A stretch of 8,503 bases of DNA from Peptococcaceae bacterium (GCA_017622155.1 JAGARS010000040.1:1-8503), one strand, 5' to 3'; counted from the first letter of the stretch, positions 1-6,801 are shown. Numbers and translations: made by a program. Notes: generated from the sequence alone by a model not told the origin.

Positions 1-35
1 CGAGTCCTTCTTTTGTATTTATATAGCATTCTATT

Positions 36-112
36 GGCGTAATAGGCTTCCATTTCGTTCGTCGCGGATACCATCACCGCTTCCCTCACGAATATGAAAG
101 CCCTATTACGCC
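36..112. repeat. Long imperfect palindrome with inner hairpin (element A)
   Basis: GGCGTAATAGG (36-46) pairs perfectly with CCTATTACGCC (102-112). The stem continues inward for about 12 more pairs, including one G-T wobble and two single-base bulges, to CGT/ACG. The head holds GCGG (64-67) and CCGC (77-80) as an inner 4-bp hairpin. The element lies 37 bp beyond the stop codon of the leftward hydrogenase gene. Read in that direction no T-tract follows the stem, so it is not a standard intrinsic terminator. It could be a 3'-UTR structure, a processing or stability element, or a short palindromic repeat. Its fold is seen directly; its role is unknown. Confidence 0.55.
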
Positions 113-149
113 TAAGCAAGTCATTGTATCGCGACGACGCGTTATGTGT

Positions 150-1697
150 TTATTTTTTATATTTTCCGTCTGCGTCTACTTCTTTTGGTTTCAGCTTATC
201 ACCGCGAGAATAATAATGGGTATGCAGCAGTTCGTGTGCCACATGGCTCAAAGGTTCCCCTGCAAAGTCATTGTAAAATGCCTGAATTTCAGGATTATCG
301 TGGCTGTTACGCAGCCCGTAGGAAGCATCTTTTGCATAGTTGGTATCGATACGTGCCTGGCGTACCCAGTCCTGAGGCGGCACTGTGGTGCGCGGCTGGC
401 CGCCGCCGGAAATACATCCGCCAGGGCAGGCCATTACTTCCATAAACTGAAACTCGCAGGTACCGTTTTTCACTTCTTCACACAATTTACGTGCATTCAG
501 CAAACCATGCGCTACCGCCACTTTCACAGTACCTACACCCGGAATGTCCACATCGGCTTTTTTGATGCCTTCCAGGCCGCGTACTTTTTCAAAATGCAGC
601 AAATGTTCCGGCGGCTGATTGCCGGTGATATAATAGTATGCGGTACTTACTGCAGCTTCCATTACGCCGCCAGTGTTACCGAAAATCAATGCGCCGCCGC
701 TACCTTCACTGCACAATGGATCAAATTCGCCATCCGGCAGATTAGCAAAGTCAATGTCCAGTCTGCGCAGCATTTCTGCATATTCGCGGGCACACAAAAT
801 AATATCATTGTCTTTGATATTTTCGTTATTATGATATTTCGCTACAGCACCGTTTACAAATTCCGGTCTGGAAATTTCGAATTTTTTGGCAACACAAGGT
901 GTTAAGGTGACTGTCAACAGTTTTTCCGGATCAATATTGTGTTTTTCTGCAAAATATGTTTTTACGACCGGGCCATGCATGCCAATTGGTGAGCGAGCAC
1001 TGGATACGTGCGGCAGCAGCTCAGGATAGTAGTATTCCACAAATTTTACCCATGCCGGACAGCAGGATGTAAACTGCGGCAGTACGCCCCCGGTCGTTAC
1101 ACGATGTACCAGTTCGGCAGCTTCTTCGGTGATAGTCAAATCGGCTGAGAAATTGATATCCAAAGCGTAGTCGAACCCTGCTTCTTTCATAGAAGTCGCC
1201 AGTTTTTCTTCTACCCAGGTACCGGCAGGCATACCGAATTCTTCACCCAACCCTACACGCGTAGCAGGAGATGGCTGTGCTGCTACAATATATTCCGGAT
1301 CATTGATAGCGGCAATCACTTCGTCAATCTGGCTGCGCTCATGAATTGAGCCTGTCGGGCACCACAATGAACATTGACCGCAATGTACACAAATAAAGTC
1401 ATCATATACAGGCAGTTCGTAATAGCCAAATACGCTCTGTACTTTTTCACAAGCTTCGATACATTGACCGCACAGGATACATTTTTCGTCATCGCGCACA
1501 AGTGCAGGGTCGTCCGGAGAAAACGCTACACGACCACGTACAGGCGGTTTAAATGTGCTCTGATCGCGGTATTGATTTGGCAGCCAGCCCTGGCCGGACG
1601 GATCGCTTACCGGACGGCAGCCTGTCAGCGTGGTGGCTGCGGCCACAGCACCGGTGCCGGCTAACATAGAAATAAATCGTCTTCTGGAAATACTCAT
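150..1697 (-). CDS. Tat-exported lipoprotein [FeFe] hydrogenase (two [4Fe-4S] clusters, H-cluster, small-subunit domain)
   Basis: Catalyses reversible reduction of protons to H2 (515 aa). The N-terminus carries a twin-arginine motif (SRRRFIS, residues 4-10), a hydrophobic stretch and a lipobox LTGC ending at C27. The mature enzyme should therefore be folded in the cytoplasm, Tat-exported and lipid-anchored outside. Two CxxCxxCxxxC motifs (C73/76/79/83 and C103/106/109/113) bind [4Fe-4S] clusters. H-cluster motifs follow: TSCCPAW with ligand C213 and the neighbouring proton-transfer C212, LTPC (C268), and MACPGGC (C424, C428). Residues about 450-495 form the iron-hydrogenase small-subunit domain fused to the catalytic chain. 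The second motif has Thr where prototypical enzymes have Met (MPC), which as I recall is typical of group B enzymes. AGGAGG at 1705-1710, 7 nt from the ATG, fixes the start. It is the second gene of a unit with desulfoferrodoxin. No HydEFG maturase genes are in the window. Confidence 0.95.
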   Translation of the reverse strand: MSISRRRFISMLAGTGAVAAATTLTGCRPVSDPSGQGWLPNQYRDQSTFKPPVRGRVAFSPDDPALVRDDEKCILCGQCIEACEKVQSVFGYYELPVYDDFICVHCGQCSLWCPTGSIHERSQIDEVIAAINDPEYIVAAQPSPATRVGLGEEFGMPAGTWVEEKLATSMKEAGFDYALDINFSADLTITEEAAELVHRVTTGGVLPQFTSCCPAWVKFVEYYYPELLPHVSSARSPIGMHGPVVKTYFAEKHNIDPEKLLTVTLTPCVAKKFEISRPEFVNGAVAKYHNNENIKDNDIILCAREYAEMLRRLDIDFANLPDGEFDPLCSEGSGGALIFGNTGGVMEAAVSTAYYYITGNQPPEHLLHFEKVRGLEGIKKADVDIPGVGTVKVAVAHGLLNARKLCEEVKNGTCEFQFMEVMACPGGCISGGGQPRTTVPPQDWVRQARIDTNYAKDASYGLRNSHDNPEIQAFYNDFAGEPLSHVAHELLHTHYYSRGDKLKPKEVDADGKYKK

Positions 1698-1704
1698 AGG
1701 ATAT

Positions 1705-1710
1705 CCTCCT
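1705..1710 (-). promoter_or_regulatory. Ribosome binding site of the hydrogenase gene
   Basis: On the minus strand this reads AGGAGG, a full consensus Shine-Dalgarno, 7 nt before the ATG at 1697. The 35-bp gap to the upstream desulfoferrodoxin stop codon holds no terminator hairpin, which supports co-transcription. Confidence 0.85.
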
Positions 1711-1732
1711 CTTGATGTTCAAATAATATTGA

Positions 1733-2107
1733 TTATGCTTTCCACAAACCGTGCAGATTGCAATATGCATATACTGCTTCTACTTCGTCATCTGCTTCAA
1801 TCAGGAATGAAACTTTTGGCTCCATACCGGCAAACAGCTGTTTTCTCTGATTGCCTTGTTTTGTCTGCAAAGAAATCCATTCAATAAAATGCTCTTCCAC
1901 CATAGGATGAATCACATCGCCTACTACGACTTCTACACGTCCATTGTCTACTTTGTATACCGGCACATGTTTCTCCACAGATGCATCTGTTGTTCCGGGA
2001 ATCAGTTCTTTCATGATTTTGCCGCAGCAGACAATTGGTACACCGCTTGGTTTTACCATAGCTACAATATTTCCACAATGTTCACAAATAAAAAATTTCT
2101 GTTCCAT
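1733..2107 (-). CDS. dfx: Desulfoferrodoxin (two-iron superoxide reductase)
   Basis: Reduces superoxide to hydrogen peroxide without releasing O2, a cytoplasmic defence typical of anaerobes. At 124 aa the length fits the two-centre class. Residues 1-36 are a desulforedoxin domain: C8, C11, C27 and C28 bind the rubredoxin-like iron. Residues 40-124 form the catalytic neelaredoxin-like domain. H47 (HVPV), H67 (HPM), H73 (EEHFIEW), C116 and H119 (CNLH) are the five ligands of the active-site iron, with the usual Glu-Lys pair at 45-46. An in-frame ATG lies 9 nt upstream (2116), but AGGAGG (2117-2122) directly abuts that codon and sits 9 nt from the ATG at 2107, so I chose 2107. It is the first gene of a unit with the hydrogenase, probably protecting oxygen-sensitive iron-sulfur metabolism. 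Confidence 0.96.
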   Translation of the reverse strand: MEQKFFICEHCGNIVAMVKPSGVPIVCCGKIMKELIPGTTDASVEKHVPVYKVDNGRVEVVVGDVIHPMVEEHFIEWISLQTKQGNQRKQLFAGMEPKVSFLIEADDEVEAVYAYCNLHGLWKA

Positions 2108-2116
2108 AAATCCCAT

Positions 2117-2122
2117 CCTCCT
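2117..2122 (-). promoter_or_regulatory. Ribosome binding site that decides the dfx start
   Basis: AGGAGG on the minus strand directly touches an in-frame ATG at 2116 (no spacing, unusable) and is 9 nt from the ATG at 2107. The shorter protein begins MEQKFFIC, which also matches the usual short N-terminus before the first cysteine pair of desulfoferrodoxins. Confidence 0.85.
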
Positions 2123-2160
2123 GAAGTATCATTTACGGTAATACGTATACAAATTAAGCC

Positions 2161-2177
2161 TATGGTTTATACCCATA
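2161..2177. promoter_or_regulatory. Inverted repeat just downstream of the dfx promoter
   Basis: TATGG (2161-2165) and CCATA (2173-2177) form a 5+5 inverted repeat around a 7-nt centre. It lies a few bases downstream of the predicted -10, at or just past the expected transcription start. It could be an operator or a small leader hairpin. The arms are short, so chance is possible. Confidence 0.3.
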
Positions 2178-2185
2178 TATCTAGA

Positions 2186-2214
2186 ATTATAAACGGGAAA
2201 CAGCTGATATGCAA
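2186..2214 (-). promoter_or_regulatory. Candidate sigma-A promoter for dfx-hydrogenase
   Basis: On the minus strand a perfect -10 TATAAT (2186-2191) lies 17 nt from a weak -35 TTGCAT (2209-2214). The start would be near 2179, giving a leader of about 70 nt before dfx. The -35 region begins only 6 bp from the T-tract of the purA terminator, so the two units are tightly packed. The weak -35 suggests an activator or modest expression. Confidence 0.5.
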
Positions 2215-2219
2215 GCAAT

Positions 2220-2255
2220 AAAAAAACCCTGCATCAAAAGAAATCTGATACAGGG
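2220..2255 (-). terminator. Intrinsic terminator of purA
   Basis: On the minus strand CCCTGTATCA (2246-2255) pairs with TGATGCAGGG (2227-2236). This is a 10-bp stem with one G-U wobble and a 9-nt loop, followed directly by a run of seven T (2220-2226). It starts 22 nt after the purA stop codon and is a textbook rho-independent terminator. Confidence 0.93.
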
Positions 2256-2277
2256 CATAAGTGTCTGTGTGAAAAAA

Positions 2278-3564
2278 TTATTCAAATAAACCGCCGCGAA
2301 TGATGGTCTGGTCACGGCGAGGACCAACTGCTACGATTTTTACAGGTACACCTGTCAGCGCTTCAATGCGCTCAACATAGCGTTTTGCATTTTCAGGCAG
2401 CTCATCAAAGCTTGCACAGCCGGTAGTATCACACTGCCAGCCTGGCAGTTCTTCGTATACCGGTTTGCACTCTGCCAGTTTTTTCAGGCTGGTTGGGAAG
2501 TGAATCACTTTTTCACCGTTGCATTCATAGTGTGTGCAGATTTTCACGGTTTCCAGTGTATCCAGTACATCCAGCTTCATCAGAGCGAATTCGTTGATAC
2601 CGCTCAGGCGGATTGCGTAATTTACCATTACAATATCCATCCAGCCGCAGCGGCGAGTACGACCTGTTACAGTGCCAAACTCGTGACCGATACGCTGCAG
2701 TGTTTCGCCTGTTTCGTCAAACAGTTCTGTCGGGAATGGACCTTCACCTACACGTGTAGTGTATGCTTTGATAATCCCCAGTACATTTTTGATATTGGTT
2801 GGACCAACCCCTGCGCCTACACATGCGTAGCTTGCAATCGGGTTAGAACTGGTTACATATGGATAGGTGCCGTGGTCAATGTCCAGCAAAGTGCCCTGTG
2901 CACCTTCGAATACCACATTTTCGTTTCTTTCCAGTGCTTCACTTACCAGTACAGATGTATCGGCTACATATGGACGAATCTGATCTGCATAATCGCAGTA
3001 TTCTTTGTACATGGTATCAAAATCGAATGGTTCGCCGCCGTATAATTTTACAATCATATCATTTTTGGATTTCAGTACACTTGCCAGACGTTCAGCAAAT
3101 ACTTCTTTATCCATCAAATCGGCAATACGAATGCCTACACGTGCGTATTTGTCCATATAGCATGGGCCAATCCCGTTTTTGGTAGTACCGATTTTCTGAT
3201 CGCCTTTTGCAGCTTCTTCGTAAGTATCGATTGCTACATGATATGGCATAATTACATGTGCGCGTTCACTTACACGCAGATTGCCGGTATCTACTCCTTT
3301 TTCCTGCAGATAAGAAATTTCACTCAGCATAACACGTGGATCAACTACCACACCGTTGCCGATAACACATGTTTTGCCAGGATACAGAATCCCCGATGGA
3401 ATCAGACGCAGTTTGAATTCTTCATCGCCTACGACTACTGTGTGGCCGGCGTTGTTGCCGCCCTGATAACGCACAATGGTGGTAGCCTGTTCTGCTAAAT
3501 AGTCTGTAATTTTCCCTTTACCTTCGTCGCCCCACTGAGCGCCTAATAATACTAAACCTGCCAT
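2278..3564 (-). CDS. purA: Adenylosuccinate synthetase
   Basis: Joins IMP and aspartate using GTP to give adenylosuccinate, the first committed step from IMP to AMP; cytoplasmic. The 428 aa length is normal for bacterial PurA. The N-terminal QWGDEGKGK (residues 10-18) is the GTP-binding loop with catalytic D13. GGNNAGHTV (35-43) supplies the second catalytic residue, H41. GTTKNGIGP (126-134) and TGRTRRCGWMD (300-310) belong to the IMP and aspartate sites. KLDVLD (330-335) recognises the guanine base, and VGPRRDQT (413-420) is the C-terminal signature. The ribosome binding site AAGGGG (3576-3581) is 11 nt from the ATG. The gene has its own promoter and terminator, so it appears monocistronic. 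Nothing in it is unusual. Confidence 0.98.
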   Translation of the reverse strand: MAGLVLLGAQWGDEGKGKITDYLAEQATTIVRYQGGNNAGHTVVVGDEEFKLRLIPSGILYPGKTCVIGNGVVVDPRVMLSEISYLQEKGVDTGNLRVSERAHVIMPYHVAIDTYEEAAKGDQKIGTTKNGIGPCYMDKYARVGIRIADLMDKEVFAERLASVLKSKNDMIVKLYGGEPFDFDTMYKEYCDYADQIRPYVADTSVLVSEALERNENVVFEGAQGTLLDIDHGTYPYVTSSNPIASYACVGAGVGPTNIKNVLGIIKAYTTRVGEGPFPTELFDETGETLQRIGHEFGTVTGRTRRCGWMDIVMVNYAIRLSGINEFALMKLDVLDTLETVKICTHYECNGEKVIHFPTSLKKLAECKPVYEELPGWQCDTTGCASFDELPENAKRYVERIEALTGVPVKIVAVGPRRDQTIIRGGLFE

Positions 3565-3641
3565 ATTGATGACAACCCCTTATATTTATTCATTGATTGG
3601 TGAATTACAACACATTCGGAAAATAAACATATTCCTTTACA

Positions 3642-3670
3642 ATGCTAGCAGGAATCCGTCTTAAAGTCAA
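3642..3670 (-). promoter_or_regulatory. Sigma-A promoter of purA
   Basis: On the minus strand a -35 TTGACT (3665-3670, five of six consensus bases) is followed after 17 nt by -10 TAGCAT (3642-3647, four of six). Transcription should begin near 3635, leaving a leader of about 70 nt. I see no purine-riboswitch architecture in that short leader. Confidence 0.65.
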
Positions 3671-3739
3671 TTGTTATTTTGTAGTATCAACTTTTTCTAT
3701 GCAAGCGGCGGATAAAATATGTCTTTTTCTGAATCTTCA

Positions 3740-3748
3740 TGGTATAAT
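3740..3748 (+). promoter_or_regulatory. Extended -10 promoter of the helicase gene
   Basis: TGG followed by TATAAT (3743-3748) is a perfect extended -10 (TGnTATAAT). No convincing -35 lies 16-18 nt upstream, as is common for extended -10 promoters. Transcription would start near 3755, giving an A/T-rich leader of about 88 nt. The leader contains TTTGCAT (3752-3758) and its complement ATGCAAA (3804-3810), which could pair, though 45 nt apart. Confidence 0.6.
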
Positions 3749-3843
3749 AGCTTTGCATCATGCATAAAACAAATTAAATTATAGTTCAAGCACAAAACTT
3801 TGAATGCAAAATAAGAAATCTTATAAAAATTGGAGTGAATACG

Positions 3844-5166
3844 ATGTCTTTTGAAACATTGTTAAACCATGAGGCTCTGGCACAGGCACTGGCTAAAATG
3901 AATATTACCGAGCCCACCGATATTCAAGCGCAAGTAATTCCTCACATGCTGGAAGGACGCGATGTTATTGGGCAGGCACATACCGGAAGCGGCAAAACGC
4001 TGGCTTACCTGTGTCCGATTCTGATGCAGATCGACCCAACCGCCAAACAGGTACAGGCTCTGATTCTGGCACCAACCCATGAGCTGGTAATGCAGATTTA
4101 TCGTCTGGCAGTACAATTGTGCAAAGATGCCGAGCTGGATATCAGATGTATGAGCATCATCGGCGAGGCAAACATCAACAACCAGATTACAAAGCTGAAA
4201 GAAAAACCACAGCTTATTGTAGGGACCCCGGGGCGTGTGCTGGATTTGATTAAAAAGAAAAAGATCAACTGTCAAACCATCCGCACCGTAATCATCGATG
4301 AAATGGATAATCTGCTGGACAACACAAATCAGGAAACCATGCAGAATATCATCAAAAGTATGCTGCGCGACCGTCAGCTGGCAGCATTCTCCGCTACAGC
4401 CAGCGCACATACATTAGAACTGCTGAAAAATCATATGCACGACCCTGTGGAGATTGTCAGCAAAGCCGAAGTGAAGATGAATCCTAACATTGAGCATTTT
4501 TATCTCATTGGTGAACAGCGGGATAAATTTGTACTCCTGCGTAAACTGCTGCATGCCCTGGATGAAGAAGCAGAACGCATCCTGATTTTTATGAATGACG
4601 GACCGGAACTGGATTTTCTAGTGGATAAGCTCAATTACCATAAAATTCGCACATACAGTCTGCATGGCATTGTAGACAAAGAAGAACGGCAAAAAGCTAT
4701 GGACGAGTTCCGCAGAGGCAAAATTAAAATTCTGGTATCCTCCGACCTGGCGGCAAGAGGTCTGGATATTCCCGATATTACCCATGTTATCAATATGGAC
4801 TTCCCTGCTGAGCCAAACGAATATATTCATCGCTCCGGCCGTACCGCCCGCGGTGAAAGGACAGGACAGTGCTACAGTCTGGTAAATCCAAAAGAGCTGG
4901 CTGCACTGCGTATCTATCAGCGTGACTTTGAAATTGAAGTGAAACCGGTGCACCTGGTAAAAGGCAAAATCCTTTCCGGTGCCACCAAAGAATATTACAA
5001 AGATCCAAATCGCAAGAAAAAATCCGCCGATAAAAAACCGACGGATAAAAAGAAAACTTCTGCTAAAAAAGATAGCGGTAAAAAACCTGCCGCAAAACCG
5101 GCAGACAAAAAATCTGCTCCAAAGAAGACGGACACGAAGAAGACAGGAACAAAAAATGAAAAATAA
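3844..5166 (+). CDS. DEAD-box ATP-dependent RNA helicase with lysine-rich tail
   Basis: Unwinds or remodels RNA using ATP, with likely roles in ribosome assembly, mRNA decay or cold adaptation. The 440 aa protein has two RecA-like domains. Motifs in order: Q motif (Q28), motif I AHTGSGKT (45-52), Ia PTHELV (77-82), Ib TPGR (128-131), II DEMD (152-155), III SAT (183-185), V SDLAARGLD (300-308) and VI HRSGRTARG (329-337). Motif II reads DEMD rather than DEAD, but the catalytic Asp-Glu and the final Asp are kept. Residues about 389-440 are a low-complexity tail rich in Lys, Ala, Asp and Thr, probably an unstructured RNA-binding extension. An in-frame GTG at 3835 overlaps the GGAG ribosome binding site (3832-3835), so the ATG at 3844, 8 nt downstream, is the start. 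It resembles CshA/CshB-type helicases, but the subtype is not certain. Confidence 0.95.
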   Translation: MSFETLLNHEALAQALAKMNITEPTDIQAQVIPHMLEGRDVIGQAHTGSGKTLAYLCPILMQIDPTAKQVQALILAPTHELVMQIYRLAVQLCKDAELDIRCMSIIGEANINNQITKLKEKPQLIVGTPGRVLDLIKKKKINCQTIRTVIIDEMDNLLDNTNQETMQNIIKSMLRDRQLAAFSATASAHTLELLKNHMHDPVEIVSKAEVKMNPNIEHFYLIGEQRDKFVLLRKLLHALDEEAERILIFMNDGPELDFLVDKLNYHKIRTYSLHGIVDKEERQKAMDEFRRGKIKILVSSDLAARGLDIPDITHVINMDFPAEPNEYIHRSGRTARGERTGQCYSLVNPKELAALRIYQRDFEIEVKPVHLVKGKILSGATKEYYKDPNRKKKSADKKPTDKKKTSAKKDSGKKPAAKPADKKSAPKKTDTKKTGTKNEK

Positions 5167-5198
5167 ATAATATCTAAATAAAAAAACGATACAAACAG

Positions 5199-5307
5199 AA
5201 AGAGCAACTGCAGATTAATTTTTTTCGCCTTCCGAATCGGGGTGGACAGCCAAGAGAATGTCCGAAGCGCTGAGGGAAAGAAAAATAATTAACTGCCGTT
5301 GCTCTTT
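5199..5307. repeat. Long imperfect palindrome between convergent genes (element B)
   Basis: AAAGAGCAAC (5199-5208) pairs perfectly with GTTGCTCTTT (5298-5307). Further pairs follow: GCAG/CTGC (5210-5213 with 5293-5296), TTAATT/AATTAA (5215-5220 with 5287-5292) and TTTT/AAAA (5222-5225 with 5282-5285), interrupted by two mismatches and a bulge. The head carries GGACA (5244-5248) with TGTCC (5259-5263) as an inner hairpin. It fills the gap between the helicase stop (5166) and the maturase stop (5334). On the plus strand a short run of T follows, so it may terminate the helicase transcript. At about 109 bp it is much larger than a normal terminator. Confidence 0.6.
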
Positions 5308-5333
5308 TGTATAAAAGCATATATATTCTGTTT

Positions 5334-6734
5334 TTATTCCGCTGCTTTTTCTGCCTGTTCCATATCGTACAGCGCTTTTTTCACCTGTACGCCAATCGCT
5401 GTTTCCAGACGTTTTTTCTGCAGTGTGCAGCCTTTGCTGTATGGTATGTGCAAATCTCCGCCATAGCGAATATTATTGGCATGGCATCCACCGCTGCAGT
5501 AAAATCTTGCCCAGCATTTCATACAAGCTTCTTTGCTCAGTACATTTGCCTGTTGGAAATCACGGCACAAATCATAATTTACAATACCGGTATCCACGGT
5601 ACCTACTTTGTAAGCCTCTTCCCCTACGAACTGATGGCAAGGATACAAATCCCCTTCCGGACTGATTGCCAGATAGTCATGCCCTGCACCGCAGCCGCTT
5701 AAACGTTTTGGCAGGCAAGGGCCGCCTGTCAAATCTACATTGAAGTGGAAGAAGTTGTACGGGTCGCCTTTTTTGTACTGTTCCAGATAATGCTTACCCA
5801 GCTTTTCGTATTCTCTGCATGCAGCAAATACATCTTCGTCAGTTAACGCATAGTCAAATTCAGCAGGTGCTACCACCGGTTCCATAGATAATTCACGGAA
5901 ACCCAAATCCACCATATGTGCCACATCGGCAGCAAAGTCGGTATTGTGGTGGGTATAGGTGCCGCGCAGATAGTATTCTTCACCGTTGCGGTTGGCTACA
6001 AACTCCTGGAATTTTTTCACGATTAAATCATAAGAGCCTTCCCCATTCGGGAACTTGCGCATATTGTCGTTGGTGGCTTTACGGCCATCCAGACTCAATA
6101 CAGCACTGATACCTTCTTCGTTCAGGAAATCCTGCACTTCTTTTGTCAACAGGACACCATTGGTGGTCATGGTGAATTTGAAAATTTTGTTGTGAATTGC
6201 GCCCTGTTCTTTACCGTATTTCACCAGTTCTCTGCATACGTCAAAGTTCAGCAGCGGCTCACCGCCAAAGAAGTCCACTTCGATATGCTGGCGGTGTTTG
6301 GAGGCTTTGATTAAAAAGTCCAAAGCTTTTTTACCGGTTTCCAGACTCATCAGAGAACGCTGGCCGTGATAAGCACCGCTGTCGGCAAAACAATACCCGC
6401 AGCGCAGGTTGCAATCGTGTGCCATATGCAGACAGATTGCCTTTACGATTGGCTCGGTATGCGGTGTAAAGCCCTGCAGTTCACGGTCATCGGTAAACAG
6501 CTGACCTGCCATCATCAGATTGCTGATTTCATCCAGCACTGCTTCCGCTTCTGCATAGCCATACTGATCCATCATCAGAGAAAATGCGGTTTCCATCGGG
6601 TTTACCGCAAGATAATCAAAGAAGTCCCATGTTGGCTGGTCGATAACATGTACAGAGCCGCTGTTTACATCCAGCAGGATTTTTAAATCATCATAACGGA
6701 ACCGGTGAATACGGTTAAAATCTAAATTTTCCAT
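5334..6734 (-). CDS. scfB: Radical SAM/SPASM peptide maturase, SCIFF-maturase type
   Basis: Predicted to install thioether cross-links in a cysteine-rich ribosomally made peptide; cytoplasmic, oxygen-sensitive. The 466 aa length suits the SCIFF (six cysteines in forty-five) maturase family. Residues 1-90 resemble the leader-binding (RRE) domain known in this family. C108, C112 and C115 (CNLRCGYC) bind the radical-SAM cluster, and FFGGEP (155-160) contacts SAM. The C-terminal SPASM pattern is complete: C348 with CX12GX4C to C366, then C404/C407/C413/C417 and C436, plus C340. This is enough for two auxiliary [4Fe-4S] clusters. Conserved blocks such as DLYPCHQFVG and CWARFYCSGGC match my memory of clostridial family members. 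The ribosome binding site AAGGGG (6743-6748) is 8 nt from the ATG. No six-Cys precursor gene is visible in the flanking 321 or 167 bp, so the substrate is inferred only from family. Confidence 0.88.
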   Translation of the reverse strand: MENLDFNRIHRFRYDDLKILLDVNSGSVHVIDQPTWDFFDYLAVNPMETAFSLMMDQYGYAEAEAVLDEISNLMMAGQLFTDDRELQGFTPHTEPIVKAICLHMAHDCNLRCGYCFADSGAYHGQRSLMSLETGKKALDFLIKASKHRQHIEVDFFGGEPLLNFDVCRELVKYGKEQGAIHNKIFKFTMTTNGVLLTKEVQDFLNEEGISAVLSLDGRKATNDNMRKFPNGEGSYDLIVKKFQEFVANRNGEEYYLRGTYTHHNTDFAADVAHMVDLGFRELSMEPVVAPAEFDYALTDEDVFAACREYEKLGKHYLEQYKKGDPYNFFHFNVDLTGGPCLPKRLSGCGAGHDYLAISPEGDLYPCHQFVGEEAYKVGTVDTGIVNYDLCRDFQQANVLSKEACMKCWARFYCSGGCHANNIRYGGDLHIPYSKGCTLQKKRLETAIGVQVKKALYDMEQAEKAAE

Positions 6735-6763
6735 AATACAATCCCCTTCATCATATATCTTGC

Positions 6764-6801
6764 ACAGTGCATCTGCTATACTGCTCGCACAGATACACTG
6801 T
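6764..6801 (-). promoter_or_regulatory. 12-bp leader hairpin upstream of the maturase
   Basis: On the minus strand ACAGTGTATCTG (6790-6801) pairs with CAGATGCACTGT (6764-6775) along 12 bp with one U-G wobble and a 14-nt loop. It lies inside the predicted leader, 30 nt before the maturase ATG. No T-tract follows, so it is not an intrinsic terminator. It may be an RNA-stabilising or regulatory hairpin, or a DNA operator. Confidence 0.5.

Noticed and set aside
144..905. Long open frame on the plus strand opposite the hydrogenase gene.
   Set aside because: It is antisense to a clearly functional gene, has no ribosome binding site, and has the Phe/Cys/His-heavy composition of a shadow frame.
2180..2195. 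A PerR-like half site around the dfx -10, attractive because dfx is an oxygen-stress gene.
   Set aside because: Only one half matches, and it coincides with the TATAAT -10 itself; the other half does not fit the inverted repeat.
3565..3641. Purine riboswitch in the purA leader.
   Set aside because: The leader is only about 70 nt, and I see neither the three-way junction stems nor the conserved loop sequences.
3752..3810. TTTGCAT/ATGCAAA pairing in the helicase leader as a cold-sensing structure.
   Set aside because: Seven pairs closing a 45-nt A/T-rich loop are too weak to claim; they are noted only in the promoter entry.
5199..5307. Element B as an integron attC site.
   Set aside because: The arms GAGCAAC/GTTGCTC do not fit the attC core RYYYAAC, and no integrase or gene-cassette layout is present.
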